Positions 32,928 to 42,216 are shown, counted from the stretch's first letter. The stretch is DNA of 64,000 bases from Chryseobacterium sp. Leaf180 (GCF_001424585.1 NZ_LMPJ01000010.1:176000-239999), one strand, 5' to 3'. The notes: generated by a model not told the origin, from the sequence alone. Translations and numbers: made by a program.

Positions 32928-33986
32928 ATGATTCTTCAGAACTGGCAGAAAATATATATTGACTACTTTCCAAAACTTCTGGGGATCTGTCGGCGCTACA
33001 TCACAGATCTGTCGACGGCGGAAGATATTGTACAAGACAGTTTTATAGCGGCTCTGCAGAAAGAAAATCAATTAAAAAACAACGAAGCAATATTTGCGTG
33101 GCTGAAGAAAATTGTGATCAATAACGCGCTTCAGCACATCCGGAAAACGCAAAACTCGAAAGTTATTTCCACAGAATCTGAAAATATTCCAGACACTTAC
33201 ACTGAGATGGCTTACACAAATATCGACGAACAAAAACACATTTTATCATATCATTTTACGCGGGAGCAGCTGTTGCAGTCGATCGACAGTCTGCCATCCC
33301 CCCAAAGATCTGTTTTCAATCTCTATTTCATAGACCAAAAGTCTCACGCACAAATTGCAAAACTTCTGGAAATACCGGTAAACACTTCAAAGTCACATTT
33401 ACTGAGAGCCAAAAAATCGCTGCAAATTTATCTTAAAACACATTTCGTCAATAACGAATCTAAGAAAAATAGAGGGGCTTTACTTTTTGTATTTTTTGGT
33501 CTAAGCAATTTTGTCTGGGCAAAAACGTACGGCTCCTCCTTTGCGGATTTTACGATAAAACCACAAAAAAATCTTATCATTTCTGACAGAGATTTTAGAA
33601 AGGATTTCAAATTTCCATCATCACAAAAGCTTTTTAAAAAACAAATTATTGCTGGCGGAGTATTCCTACTTTTAATCATCAGCTTCTTTATTTTTTTTAA
33701 ACCTTCATATTCGGGTAAAGCCACTGGTAATCAATTTTTAAAGAAGTCAAAAATTATAAAATCGTCAGAAGAAGAAATAAAAACATCTGATCAAAAAGTT
33801 TCTATCATTCAAAACATCGCCAATGAAGATATTTTAAAAGGTAAATCTGTAAAGAACAGCGTACCAGTAAAACAAACTGAAATCACTGTCAAAAAAAAGT
33901 CAGTTGACAGCCACGATAACGAAGATGAACCTGTGATTGTGGTGAAAAAAATCATTCAGAGAGATACCGTTTTCATAGAAAGATAA
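32928..33986 (+). CDS. ECF-type RNA polymerase sigma factor with C-terminal transmembrane tail
   Basis: A 352-residue protein. Residues 10-75 form sigma region 2 (AEDIVQDSFIAAL, FAWLKKIVINNA). Residues 115-165 form region 4 (LPSPQRSVFNLYF, HAQIAKLLEIPVNTSKSHL). Unlike a normal ECF of about 180-190 residues, it continues with a hydrophobic patch (184-198), a clear transmembrane segment (239-257, GGVFLLLIISFFIFF), and a basic, probably periplasmic tail ending QRDTVFIER. The sigma domain may therefore be membrane-tethered, combining sigma and anchor or anti-sigma roles. The ATG at 32928 follows the upstream stop by 4 bp. The outer-membrane protein gene is 7 bp downstream. Confidence 0.85.
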   Translation: MILQNWQKIYIDYFPKLLGICRRYITDLSTAEDIVQDSFIAALQKENQLKNNEAIFAWLKKIVINNALQHIRKTQNSKVISTESENIPDTYTEMAYTNIDEQKHILSYHFTREQLLQSIDSLPSPQRSVFNLYFIDQKSHAQIAKLLEIPVNTSKSHLLRAKKSLQIYLKTHFVNNESKKNRGALLFVFFGLSNFVWAKTYGSSFADFTIKPQKNLIISDRDFRKDFKFPSSQKLFKKQIIAGGVFLLLIISFFIFFKPSYSGKATGNQFLKKSKIIKSSEEEIKTSDQKVSIIQNIANEDILKGKSVKNSVPVKQTEITVKKKSVDSHDNEDEPVIVVKKIIQRDTVFIER

Positions 33987-33993
33987 TTGCCTG

Positions 33994-34869
33994 ATGCTTA
34001 CAAAAAAAATTCCCATCTTACTTTCCGTATTATTTTTATTTCTGGCGCAGGCACAACGAAAAAAGCGAAAAGACACGGTTGTGATCTATGAAAAAGTAAT
34101 CGTGTACGATACCGTCTACAAATCTCGGGCTTTCAAAATAAAAGCTTCACCACTACATTTATCAAAACTTGATTTGAATTTCCGCAGAATAAATTTTCCG
34201 GCACCTCAACTAAAAAATACTGAAGAAAAACCAACTGAGAAAATAACAGAGAACTCATGGAATTATGGCATTTCTGCAGGTTTGGGTATGAAAAACAATA
34301 GTTGGTATTCTGATAAAAAACCGCAGTTTGGAGCATCAGGTTCACTCTGGGTATCGAAAACTCTTTTTACTCCAAAATTAACTTTAATGCTCTCAGCAAA
34401 TGCCTTTTTGTGGAATTCAAGTTTTGATCTTGATGCGAATAAAGAAGAAACTTTTCTTGACGGTTTTTACTTTACGAAGGATCAACAGCCGTTGCTTTTC
34501 CAGCGCTTTAATAATAAATATTCGGAGTTTTTTCTTCAGCTAAAAGCTTTATATGAGTGGAAAAATTTCCGTCCGTTTGCTGGGATTACCGCGAGCCAAA
34601 GTTTTTATAAAATGCAGTTTTTAGTTCCTGAAAACAAAGTCTTGAATAAACTGAACGATTTTAAAAATAGATCAACAGACTTCGGTTTTGTACTAGGAAT
34701 GCAATATAGAATAAGCAGGAAAATTTCTTTTGACCTTGAATATCAAGAGTTGACGAGGAAAGGTCTGAATCTGCGAAACAGCGATTTTGATTTTGAGATT
34801 TTTAAAGCAAACTCTAACTTTGCAGAGAGAAAAATTTTGGCCGGCATTTCGTACCGACTTTCAAGATAA
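33994..34869 (+). CDS. Putative outer-membrane beta-barrel protein
   Basis: A 291-residue exported protein with a type I signal peptide (1-20, ending AQA) and a periplasmic N-terminal region RKDTVVIYEKVIVYDTVYK that echoes the DTVFIER at the end of the sigma protein. From about residue 80 the protein alternates as amphipathic strands (YGISAGLGMK, FGASGSLWVSK, FFLQLKALYEW, FRPFAGITASQSF) and ends AGISYRLSR, close to an outer-membrane barrel signature but without a final aromatic. Ligand unknown. It is 7 bp after the sigma gene and 17 bp before isochorismate synthase. Confidence 0.7.
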   Translation: MLTKKIPILLSVLFLFLAQAQRKKRKDTVVIYEKVIVYDTVYKSRAFKIKASPLHLSKLDLNFRRINFPAPQLKNTEEKPTEKITENSWNYGISAGLGMKNNSWYSDKKPQFGASGSLWVSKTLFTPKLTLMLSANAFLWNSSFDLDANKEETFLDGFYFTKDQQPLLFQRFNNKYSEFFLQLKALYEWKNFRPFAGITASQSFYKMQFLVPENKVLNKLNDFKNRSTDFGFVLGMQYRISRKISFDLEYQELTRKGLNLRNSDFDFEIFKANSNFAERKILAGISYRLSR

Positions 34870-34886
34870 AAAATTTCTTTTTCGAT

Positions 34887-35864
34887 ATGGTCTACTTCAA
34901 ATTTCCTTTTAATGAAAAGCTTTTTTCAACTGATGAAAACACAGATGAAAGTACTGTTCAGTTCAAATCATTTGATGAAAATTTAAAAATTGAATTTCAT
35001 GGTAAAATTATTGAAAGGCAAAGTTTGGAAATAGATTCTGAAAAATTTTATGAAACCTTAAAAAGTGGAGATCCACAAATTTTTAAAGAAGAAACGAAAG
35101 AAGAATATTTAGAGAAACTTCAAAATTTAATTCAGATCATAAAAGACAAAAACTTACCGAAAGTAGTTTTATCAAGACGAAAAATACGGGAAAACTATAA
35201 AATCGATCCTGAGAAAAGTTTTGAAAATCTTTGTAAAGCGTATCCTAATGCGTTTCGGTATATTTTCTTTAAAAACGGAATCTGCTGGATTGGTGCTTTT
35301 TCAGAACTTCTCGGAAAGTACAGTAAATCAGACGGCAGTTTTGAAACCATGAGTCTGGCGGGAACGCTTCCTGTAAGCGACGCGTGGACGGAGAAGGAAA
35401 TCGAAGAGCAAAAACCTGTTTCACAGTACATCAAAAATATTCTGGAAAACTTCTCTGATGAGCTGAAAATTTCTGAAACATACGATCATATTTCAGGAAA
35501 CATTAAACATTTGCGAACTGATTTTGAGGCGAAAATTCAGCGTAAAGATTTAGATAAAATCATCCATGAACTCCATCCCACTCCGGCGGTTTGCGGAATT
35601 CCCAAAGACATTTGTAAAACGATTATTTCAAATTTTGAGAAATATCCGAGAGAACTGTATTCCGGTTATATAAGGATAGAAACTGAAAGCGAAATTCATT
35701 TTTATGTAAATCTGCGTTGCGCGAGGATTTTTGAAAATTCAGTTCACGCTTTTGTCGGCGGCGGCGTTACCTCGCAAAGCAATCCAGAAAAAGAATGGCA
35801 GGAAACCGAACTCAAGTCTCATGCGATATTTAACAATCTGACAATCATAAAAAAAGGCATTTAA
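34887..35864 (+). CDS. menF: Isochorismate synthase (MenF/EntC type)
   Basis: Chorismate-binding enzyme converting chorismate to isochorismate, the first committed step of menaquinone synthesis. The 325 residues hold the C-terminal catalytic domain: SLAGTLPV, LHPTPAVCGIPKDI, YSGYIRIE, RCARIFENSVHAFVGGGV and the Mg-binding EKEWQETELK. It is shorter than E. coli MenF, as usual in Bacteroidetes. MenC (58374) and a MenI-like thioesterase (30311) are in the window. It follows the outer-membrane protein by 17 bp and ends at a hairpin. Confidence 0.88.
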   Translation: MVYFKFPFNEKLFSTDENTDESTVQFKSFDENLKIEFHGKIIERQSLEIDSEKFYETLKSGDPQIFKEETKEEYLEKLQNLIQIIKDKNLPKVVLSRRKIRENYKIDPEKSFENLCKAYPNAFRYIFFKNGICWIGAFSELLGKYSKSDGSFETMSLAGTLPVSDAWTEKEIEEQKPVSQYIKNILENFSDELKISETYDHISGNIKHLRTDFEAKIQRKDLDKIIHELHPTPAVCGIPKDICKTIISNFEKYPRELYSGYIRIETESEIHFYVNLRCARIFENSVHAFVGGGVTSQSNPEKEWQETELKSHAIFNNLTIIKKGI

Positions 35865-35884
35865 GAGAATTAAACGCCTTTTTT
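35850..35884. terminator. Bidirectional terminator after isochorismate synthase gene
   Basis: A stem AAAAAAGGC / GCCTTTTTT spans the stop codon, with T runs on both strands. It lies between convergent genes. Confidence 0.75.
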
Positions 35885-35899
35885 ATTTTAAAAATTTTC

Positions 35900-36094
35900 T
35901 TATTTCTTCACACCGATTTTACTCCAGGTGTGCATTACGTACAGTAAAATAATTCCGATAATCGCTGTAGCAATCGAGAAGACTACTTTCGAATTATCTT
36001 CCGACATCATTTCTGATCTGTAATCAAAAGCGTATAAATTGATCGCAATGATTACGATTAAAATCACTAAAAATAACTTATAAAATCTCTGCAT
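35900..36094 (-). CDS. Small membrane protein, 64 residues
   Basis: Two hydrophobic helices (5-23 and 38-57) separated by an acidic loop (DYRSEMMSEDNSK), ending WSKIGVKK. Unknown function; inner membrane. It lies 5 bp downstream of the marC-family gene on the same strand and probably forms an operon with it. Confidence 0.65.
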   Translation of the reverse strand: MQRFYKLFLVILIVIIAINLYAFDYRSEMMSEDNSKVVFSIATAIIGIILLYVMHTWSKIGVKK

Positions 36095-36099
36095 GATTC

Positions 36100-36705
36100 T
36101 TAAAAATTTACATAATTCTGCGCCAGTTGTGCAAAGTTGGCGGCAAATAATTTAATTGAAATCGCTAAAAGTATGATTCCGAAAACTTTCTGCAAAATGG
36201 AAAGGGTTGCCTCGCCCATTCTTTTCTCGAGCCACGTAGCCGATTTCAGCACCAAATATACGAAAATTGTGTTGAGTGCAATTCCTAAAATAATGTTAAT
36301 ATCATGAAATTCTGCACGTAAAGAAAGTGTCGTTGTTAAGGTTCCGGCACCTGCAACGAGCGGAAAAGCTATCGGAACAATGGATGCCGCTTTGGCTTCT
36401 GTAGTTTTATTGATTTCAATACCCAAAATCATTTCCAGTGCGATAATGAAAATAACAAACGCTCCTGCAATCGCAAAAGAATTCACATCAACACCGATAA
36501 ATTTCAGTATTTTGTTTCCGACAAACAGAAAGACGATCATAATGACACCCGCCGTTAATGAAGCTTTTCTGGCCTCAATTTGGCCAAATTTCTGCTGAAG
36601 ACTGACAATGATGGGAATAGAACCAATAATATCAATTACGGCAAACAAAACCATAAAGCAGGTAATGGTCTCTTTAAGTGAGATTTGCTGAATTATTTCC
36701 ATCAT
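36100..36705 (-). CDS. MarC-family integral membrane protein
   Basis: A 201-residue membrane protein with about six helices. Conserved MarC features are present: ITCFMVLFAVIDIIGSIPI at the start and SIVPIAFPLVAGAGTLTT in the middle. The original link to multiple antibiotic resistance in E. coli has been withdrawn and the molecular function is unknown. Two adjacent ATGs (36705, 36702) are possible. It follows batD by 45 bp on the same strand and may be part of the Bat transcript. Confidence 0.85.
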   Translation of the reverse strand: MMEIIQQISLKETITCFMVLFAVIDIIGSIPIIVSLQQKFGQIEARKASLTAGVIMIVFLFVGNKILKFIGVDVNSFAIAGAFVIFIIALEMILGIEINKTTEAKAASIVPIAFPLVAGAGTLTTTLSLRAEFHDINIILGIALNTIFVYLVLKSATWLEKRMGEATLSILQKVFGIILLAISIKLFAANFAQLAQNYVNF

Positions 36706-36750
36706 AAAATTGAGAATTAATAATTTCGCAAAAATATAAATAAAAATTGT

Positions 36751-38484
36751 CTATTTGGTAATCCTGGAGTACAAATTGATAACTTCGTGATATAGATCAT
36801 CAATTGATTCCTGAGACTGTACCGGTGAATATTTTTCAAACTGAAGTTTCTGATGCAGATTTTTATAATCTTCAACTGTCTGTCTTCCGGCTTGTTCTTC
36901 AATTATTTGATAAAAATCCAAATCATTCTGAGATGAATTTTCATATCTCAATTTCGAATCCATTTCATCGATGACCTGGTAAAATTTAGATCTGTTGTCT
37001 GATTTTTTTATCTGTTTTAAAAAGGAAAAATAATCTTCAAAATTAGTTTTCTGCTGAGATTTAAGATCCAATTCTGTTTCTGCTACCGAACCGACCGGCA
37101 TCACCGGAATTGCTCTGGCAGCCAAAGATTTTCTTCTTTTTTTCTTATACGTAAAATACCCAATACCAATTCCGCCCAGAAGAACTGCATTTATAAACAG
37201 AATATTCCAGTTGAATTTTTCTTTTTCCTTAACCTTAAATGTCGCGGTTTTAATCACAGGATTATTGACGGTTTCAAGAATCGTATTGGTATATTCATTT
37301 ACCTTTTCCACCGTTGTTCTAGCTGCCAACACTTCATCATGCGTAAAAGCTGAAAGTTTAAGCGAGTTTTCTCCTAAATCAATGTAGTCTTTCTGTTGAG
37401 GGTCAAAATAGGAAAAAGCTTCCGTTTTTACTTCAAAATCTCCGCTGTCTAACGGAATCAAAATATAATTTTCAAGAACTTCACCTTTCAAACCGTTTTT
37501 TCCCGGACGGGTTTTCACACTGATTTTCGGCGTAAAAATCTCGTATTTTTCTGAAGGTAAAATTTTGGGCAAAACAAGATCCGCTAAATTTCCTTCACCA
37601 GAAACTTTCACTGTGATATGAACAGGTTTCTTTTTTTCAACTTTCTGACCGGAAGTTTTTATTATTTTTACCGAAAAGTTTCCAACGGCGTTTTTAAAAT
37701 TCTCCGGCGCACCTTCAGGAAGTTTTTTTACGTTGATTTTTACTTTATTAGAAAGTACTTTATTTTTTCCCGCATAGGAACTTAGCGACGCCGAAACCGA
37801 AGGCACTTCCACATAACCCGATTCTGTAGGAAACACCATAAATACCGCCAAAACCTGCGAAGGCATATTGGAAATCCCGGAAGGGTCGATGTCAGATCTG
37901 TTATAATTTACCGGATGTACATTTAGATTTTCCTGCTGTGGTAGACGCACATTTTTCACCTTCCGAAGGTTATCTATATTTTTAGAATACACGCGCAAAA
38001 CCGCAACCGTTGGCTGATCTTGATACACTTCCCGGTCTTCTATTTCCATATTCAAGAAAACATCATTGACGTTGTTGGCCAAAGTAGTTTTTTTCTCTAC
38101 ATCACGGATGAAAACATTGAAAGGTTCCGTTTTATAAATTTTATTATTGACGGTAATCAGCACCGAACCAATTTTAATTTTACCTTTCTGCTTCGGCTCA
38201 AGCGCCAGACGTGTAACCAACTGCGTCATCGCAACATTGGTTTCTGGGTCAACCAAAGCATTGGTCACAGAACCCGAACCGATGATATTAAATTTTGATA
38301 AATCAGGAAGCTGCACCGGACTTTGCTGCACAAGATTATCACCATTCAGTTCAATTTTAATGGTAAGGTTGACTATATCTTTCGCGTTGTAATCAGATTT
38401 ATCAGATTTCAAAGACATGTTTACCTGTCCGTAGGCGATTACGGAGATCAAAATAAACGATATGTAGATCAGTTTCTGCTGCAT
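36751..38484 (-). CDS. batD: BatD family protein
   Basis: A 577-residue envelope protein. A signal peptide (about 1-19) is followed by a long beta-rich periplasmic region with Ig-like blocks (SDKSDYNAKDIVNLTIKI), a transmembrane segment near 435-455 and a cytoplasmic helical tail. It matches BatD of the aerotolerance cluster. In Bacteroides Bat proteins affect oxygen tolerance; in Leptospira mutants that was not confirmed, so the exact role is uncertain. Its start codon overlaps the stop of the TPR gene by 1 bp (TAATG). Confidence 0.85.
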   Translation of the reverse strand: MQQKLIYISFILISVIAYGQVNMSLKSDKSDYNAKDIVNLTIKIELNGDNLVQQSPVQLPDLSKFNIIGSGSVTNALVDPETNVAMTQLVTRLALEPKQKGKIKIGSVLITVNNKIYKTEPFNVFIRDVEKKTTLANNVNDVFLNMEIEDREVYQDQPTVAVLRVYSKNIDNLRKVKNVRLPQQENLNVHPVNYNRSDIDPSGISNMPSQVLAVFMVFPTESGYVEVPSVSASLSSYAGKNKVLSNKVKINVKKLPEGAPENFKNAVGNFSVKIIKTSGQKVEKKKPVHITVKVSGEGNLADLVLPKILPSEKYEIFTPKISVKTRPGKNGLKGEVLENYILIPLDSGDFEVKTEAFSYFDPQQKDYIDLGENSLKLSAFTHDEVLAARTTVEKVNEYTNTILETVNNPVIKTATFKVKEKEKFNWNILFINAVLLGGIGIGYFTYKKKRRKSLAARAIPVMPVGSVAETELDLKSQQKTNFEDYFSFLKQIKKSDNRSKFYQVIDEMDSKLRYENSSQNDLDFYQIIEEQAGRQTVEDYKNLHQKLQFEKYSPVQSQESIDDLYHEVINLYSRITK

Positions 38485-39230
38485 TACCAGTCTTTCTCAT
38501 TGCTTTCCGGCATCGAGAATGTATTTTTATTTAAAATCTTTTTGGCTGTTTCCTTTTCTTTGTCGCCTACTTTGTCGAGAATCGCATCTTCGGTTCCTTT
38601 TGGCATTTTTCGGTTTGCAGTACCTTTGGGATCAGATTGATTTCCTTCCTGTCCTTTACTTTGGTTATCTACGCCTGTTCCGCCTTTATTTCCCTGATCT
38701 TTTGGATCGCCGCCGTTTCCTTTTTCTTTGTTTTTACCTTCGCCGCCACCGCCTTTACCAGATTTATTTTTCTGATCTTTTTTCTGCTGATTTTGTTTTT
38801 CTTTCAGCTTGGCGATCTCGTAATTTTTTCTTGTGGCTTCACTGTAGGGTTCCTGTTTCAGAGACTGCTTGTAGAATTCTGCCGCCTTTTCAGGTTGATT
38901 CATCTGCATGTATGTATTGCCAATATTGTGTAAGGCCGCAGCTTTATCAGGAATGGTCGATGAAAGTTTTTCGGCTTTCTGAAGTTCAGCTAAAGCTTCC
39001 TCATACTTTTTGTTTTTGTATAAAGCATTTCCCAGATTGTAATGTGCCGTAAAATCTTTCTGATTGGTTTTTATGGCTTCTACATAGCGCGCAGAAGCAC
39101 CTTCAAAGTCACTTGCATTAAATTTCTGATTTCCTTCATACACCAAAGTGCGGTAACTTTTTTGCCCAAAGCAAAGTGCGCTAAGGGAAAAAGTGAGGAG
39201 AAACGTCAGAAAAATAATTTTAGTATTCAT
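38484..39230 (-). CDS. batC: Tetratricopeptide Bat protein (BatC/BatE-like)
   Basis: A 248-residue exported protein: signal peptide (1-22, ending CFGQ), three TPR-like repeats (residues about 30-135, FTAHYNLGNALYKNKKYEEA and ALHNIGNTYMQMNQPEKAAE), and a low-complexity Lys/Gly/Asp/Asn tail (GKGGGGEGKNKEKGNGGDPK) that is probably unstructured. It likely scaffolds the vWA proteins. The ATG at 39230 is used; a TTG 9 bp earlier is less likely. 97 bp separate it from batB. Confidence 0.85.
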   Translation of the reverse strand: MNTKIIFLTFLLTFSLSALCFGQKSYRTLVYEGNQKFNASDFEGASARYVEAIKTNQKDFTAHYNLGNALYKNKKYEEALAELQKAEKLSSTIPDKAAALHNIGNTYMQMNQPEKAAEFYKQSLKQEPYSEATRKNYEIAKLKEKQNQQKKDQKNKSGKGGGGEGKNKEKGNGGDPKDQGNKGGTGVDNQSKGQEGNQSDPKGTANRKMPKGTEDAILDKVGDKEKETAKKILNKNTFSMPESNEKDW

Positions 39231-39327
39231 CACTTGCAAAATTATCCCTTTATATGTTAAGACGCAGGCAATTAATTGTTAAAATAGGGTTAAAGTAACA
39301 AGGCTTAAAATAGTGTGCAGAATACAT

Positions 39328-40335
39328 TTAAATATTAAAATCTTTCTTAGGATTGAAAAAGAGAATAATCAGAAAAAAGAATATCGAAACGGCCAGAAAA
39401 TACTGGTAATAATGATTGGCATTTTGCGACTTCACGAGCGAAAAACTTCCTGATCCGCTTTTGCTCAAAGCATCCAGAATCTGTGGTGGCGCATCATTCA
39501 GATTATTTCCGTCGATGTAGCTGCTGCCGGTAGATTCAGCAATTTTTTCAAGCGCTGAATTCTGGCGTTTTGAGATTACCGTTTGGCCATTCATATCACT
39601 TTTATAACCCATGAGTTGCCCGAGCAAATAATCCGGAACTGGCGCTCCCTCTTCTGTTCCGATACCTACAGTTGTGATCGCAATTCCTTCGTTTTTCGCC
39701 AAACGAATCGCAGCGTTGTCATTTCCTTCATTATCTTCGCCATCGCTCAGCATCACTACTTTTCTCGAACCTTTGCTTACATTTTTAAACTTATCGACGG
39801 CTGCTTCTACAGCTTTTAAGAAATCGGTTCCCTGCACTTTTATGCTTCCCGTTTCAATTGCATTAATATAATTTTCCGCTGAATTATAATCCGTTGTTAA
39901 TGGCATTACTGAAACGGCCTGTCCGGCAAAAATCACAATTCCAACACGGTCATTTTTCATCTGCTTCATCGTGCTGATAACTACATTTCTGGCTTCAGCA
40001 AGACGCGAAGGTTCAACATCTTCTGCATTCATGGAATTTGAAACGTCAATCATGAAGATCACATTATTGAGTTTCTGATTGGTTTTTACTTCTTCCGAAC
40101 CGCTTAATAAATCGATCGCCGCAAAAATCAGAAACAGCACTGCCAAAAAATACAGGGTCGGAAAAAATTTTATGAACTTTGAATCTTTTTCAAATAAAAC
40201 TTCGTGAAATTTGCTTTCTGCAAACAGATTTCTTTTCCGTTTTTTCCAGCGGATGTAGCTCACCAAAAAAATAGCAAGAATCGGTAAAAGCAGCAGCAAA
40301 AGCAGAAACCAGTAATTTCCTAAATAAAAACCCAT
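39328..40335 (-). CDS. batB: vWA-domain protein BatB
   Basis: A 335-residue inner-membrane protein: N-terminal helices (about 8-30 and 55-75), a von Willebrand factor A domain with the MIDAS motif FMIDVSNSMNAED and the later TTDYN and LSDGEDNEG residues, and a C-terminal membrane segment. The vWA domain faces the periplasm. Its start overlaps the batA stop by 1 bp (ATGA). Confidence 0.88.
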   Translation of the reverse strand: MGFYLGNYWFLLLLLLLPILAIFLVSYIRWKKRKRNLFAESKFHEVLFEKDSKFIKFFPTLYFLAVLFLIFAAIDLLSGSEEVKTNQKLNNVIFMIDVSNSMNAEDVEPSRLAEARNVVISTMKQMKNDRVGIVIFAGQAVSVMPLTTDYNSAENYINAIETGSIKVQGTDFLKAVEAAVDKFKNVSKGSRKVVMLSDGEDNEGNDNAAIRLAKNEGIAITTVGIGTEEGAPVPDYLLGQLMGYKSDMNGQTVISKRQNSALEKIAESTGSSYIDGNNLNDAPPQILDALSKSGSGSFSLVKSQNANHYYQYFLAVSIFFFLIILFFNPKKDFNI

Positions 40336-41327
40336 CAGCTTAAAAATTTATATAAAACCCACCGCACCATCGCATCCAAAAATAAAATCAGCAAAGCAAA
40401 AAGCAGAAAAACATTAAAATATTCTTCAAAATTGTAGAGTTTAGAAACCTTTGTATCGGTTTTTTCGAGCTGATTGATTTCGCTGTAAATCTCCTCCAAA
40501 CTGCTGTTTGAAGTGGCACGGAAATATTTGCCGCCGGTGATCTGAGCAATTTCCTTCAGCGACGGCTCGTCGATTCTTACTTCAGTTTCAGTAAAAATTA
40601 AATCTCCGAAAGGATCAAGATTGGTCGGCATTAAGGCAAAACCATTGGTTCCCAAACCGATTGCATATACTTTTATGCCGTTGTTTTTGGCTAATTCGGC
40701 AGCGACCAGCGGTGGAATTGCATTTTCAATATTATTAACGCCGTCGGTCATCAGGATAATAATTTTGCTCTTCGCTTTGCTCGTCCGCAAATGATTCACC
40801 GCGACAGAAAGTCCTTCGCCGATTGCTGTTCCGGGATCGAGTTCTGTCGTATTCAAATTTTTCAGTTCATCAATAACCACCTGATGATCGGAAGTCACTG
40901 GAACTTTGGTAAAAGCTTCTGCCGCGTAGGTTACCACGCCAATTCTATCGTTGGGACGCTTATCCACAAACTGAATCGCAATATCCCGCAAAGCCGTCAG
41001 ACGGTCAGGTTCCAGATCTTTTGAAAGCATACTGAGCGAAACGTCAATAGAAAACATGATGTCAACACCTTTTGTATCATCACGATCTTGCGATACTGTA
41101 AATGACCGCGGTCGTGCCATAGCAAGAAAGAGTGCAGAGAGAATCAGATATTTTGAAATTTTCAGGAAAAACAAAGCTGCACGTATGCCGCTGCTGCTTT
41201 CCATATTCTGAGTCGTCGGTACGCGAACGCCTTTTCTTTTTCCGGTACGCAGATCGCGGATGATCAGCGGGATGAAAGCCAGAAAAAGCAGCAAAAACCA
41301 CGGGCTGTAAAATTCTATATCAGGCAT
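40335..41327 (-). CDS. batA: vWA-domain protein BatA
   Basis: A 330-residue membrane protein with helices near the N-terminus (8-22 and 55-72), a vWA domain with MIDAS DVSLSMLSKD, plus TSDHQ and LMTDGVNN, and a C-terminal transmembrane segment. It is a paralogue of BatB. The gene overlaps the upstream BatD-like gene by 8 bp, so translation is coupled. Confidence 0.88.
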   Translation of the reverse strand: MPDIEFYSPWFLLLFLAFIPLIIRDLRTGKRKGVRVPTTQNMESSSGIRAALFFLKISKYLILSALFLAMARPRSFTVSQDRDDTKGVDIMFSIDVSLSMLSKDLEPDRLTALRDIAIQFVDKRPNDRIGVVTYAAEAFTKVPVTSDHQVVIDELKNLNTTELDPGTAIGEGLSVAVNHLRTSKAKSKIIILMTDGVNNIENAIPPLVAAELAKNNGIKVYAIGLGTNGFALMPTNLDPFGDLIFTETEVRIDEPSLKEIAQITGGKYFRATSNSSLEEIYSEINQLEKTDTKVSKLYNFEEYFNVFLLFALLILFLDAMVRWVLYKFLS

Positions 41328-42216
41328 CTTTCCTCAGATTTTTAAATTCAATATCTTTGGAAGAACGCTTCACAAAATCACGGATTCCAGCAAAATCCTG
41401 CTCCATTGTTTTTTGATCAGGGAAAGTTTTGGCAAATTTCACCAGATCTCCACGCACAAAAACATCTTCCACGGTTTTCTCATTCTCCTGCGAGATGGTA
41501 TTATTTTTCCGCATAAGCGCGATCAGATCATCAGTGAGCAAAACATCAGCTGGAATTTCGTATTGTTTCGCAATAAATTTTCGCGAAATATCGATGAGCT
41601 CAACGTAGAACGAACGGTAATTTCCTTCTTCGATGTATTTTTTCTTTTTTAAAGAATCGAGTTCTTTCAAGGTGATATTGGTTGTCACAACCGGCGAACT
41701 TTTTGCTCTTCTGCCCCATTTTAAAATCATGATAATGGCGATGATTAAAGCAATAATCGCAAGCGCTGCCAAAATGTAAAATTTGTACATTTCCCAGTAA
41801 TCCTGCGGATCGAGGCTCACTTTTTTGTTCGACATGATGTCGTTGATCTGATCATCTTTTGTCGCCGTATTGATGACCTCAATATCGTACGGAATCGTTT
41901 TTAAAACGCGTTCTCCAATCTTAAATTCAAGCTCGGGAACGGTAAAAGTTCCTTCTTCAAAAACTGAAAAATCGATTTTTCTGATGTATTCATTTTCGTT
42001 AACGCCAATGCTGTCTTTTATTTCTTCAAAATGAAAAGGAAGAAGTTCGTTTTGCGGTGCAGCAGAAACAGTTTGTCCGTTCAGGTTTTCGATTTTAATG
42101 ATCAGATGATCGACTTCACCCAAAGCCAAAGTTTTCTTGTCAAGATTTGACGATAAAATCTGCGAAAAAGCCATTCCGCAGACAAAAACCATGAGTAATA
42201 AAAATATTTTTTTCAA
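41320..42216 (-). CDS. BatD-like/DUF4381-type membrane protein
   Basis: A 298-residue protein: signal peptide, Ig-like periplasmic domain (residues 22-115), a transmembrane segment near 148-168, and a cytoplasmic domain (RSFYVELIDISRKFIAKQYE) like the DUF4381 tail found between DUF58 and vWA genes. The start appears to be TTG at 42216, because the residues after it (KKIFLLLMVFVCGMAFS) make a good signal peptide; the next ATG, at 42192, would remove the basic N-region. It is 35 bp downstream of the DUF58 gene. Confidence 0.75.
   Translation of the reverse strand: MKKIFLLLMVFVCGMAFSQILSSNLDKKTLALGEVDHLIIKIENLNGQTVSAAPQNELLPFHFEEIKDSIGVNENEYIRKIDFSVFEEGTFTVPELEFKIGERVLKTIPYDIEVINTATKDDQINDIMSNKKVSLDPQDYWEMYKFYILAALAIIALIIAIIMILKWGRRAKSSPVVTTNITLKELDSLKKKKYIEEGNYRSFYVELIDISRKFIAKQYEIPADVLLTDDLIALMRKNNTISQENEKTVEDVFVRGDLVKFAKTFPDQKTMEQDFAGIRDFVKRSSKDIEFKNLRKDA

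Noticed and set aside
38519..39052. 177-residue plus-strand ORF with many Leu and Arg
   Set aside because: It lies entirely opposite the batC TPR gene; the long frame comes from the Lys/Glu-rich codons of that gene.
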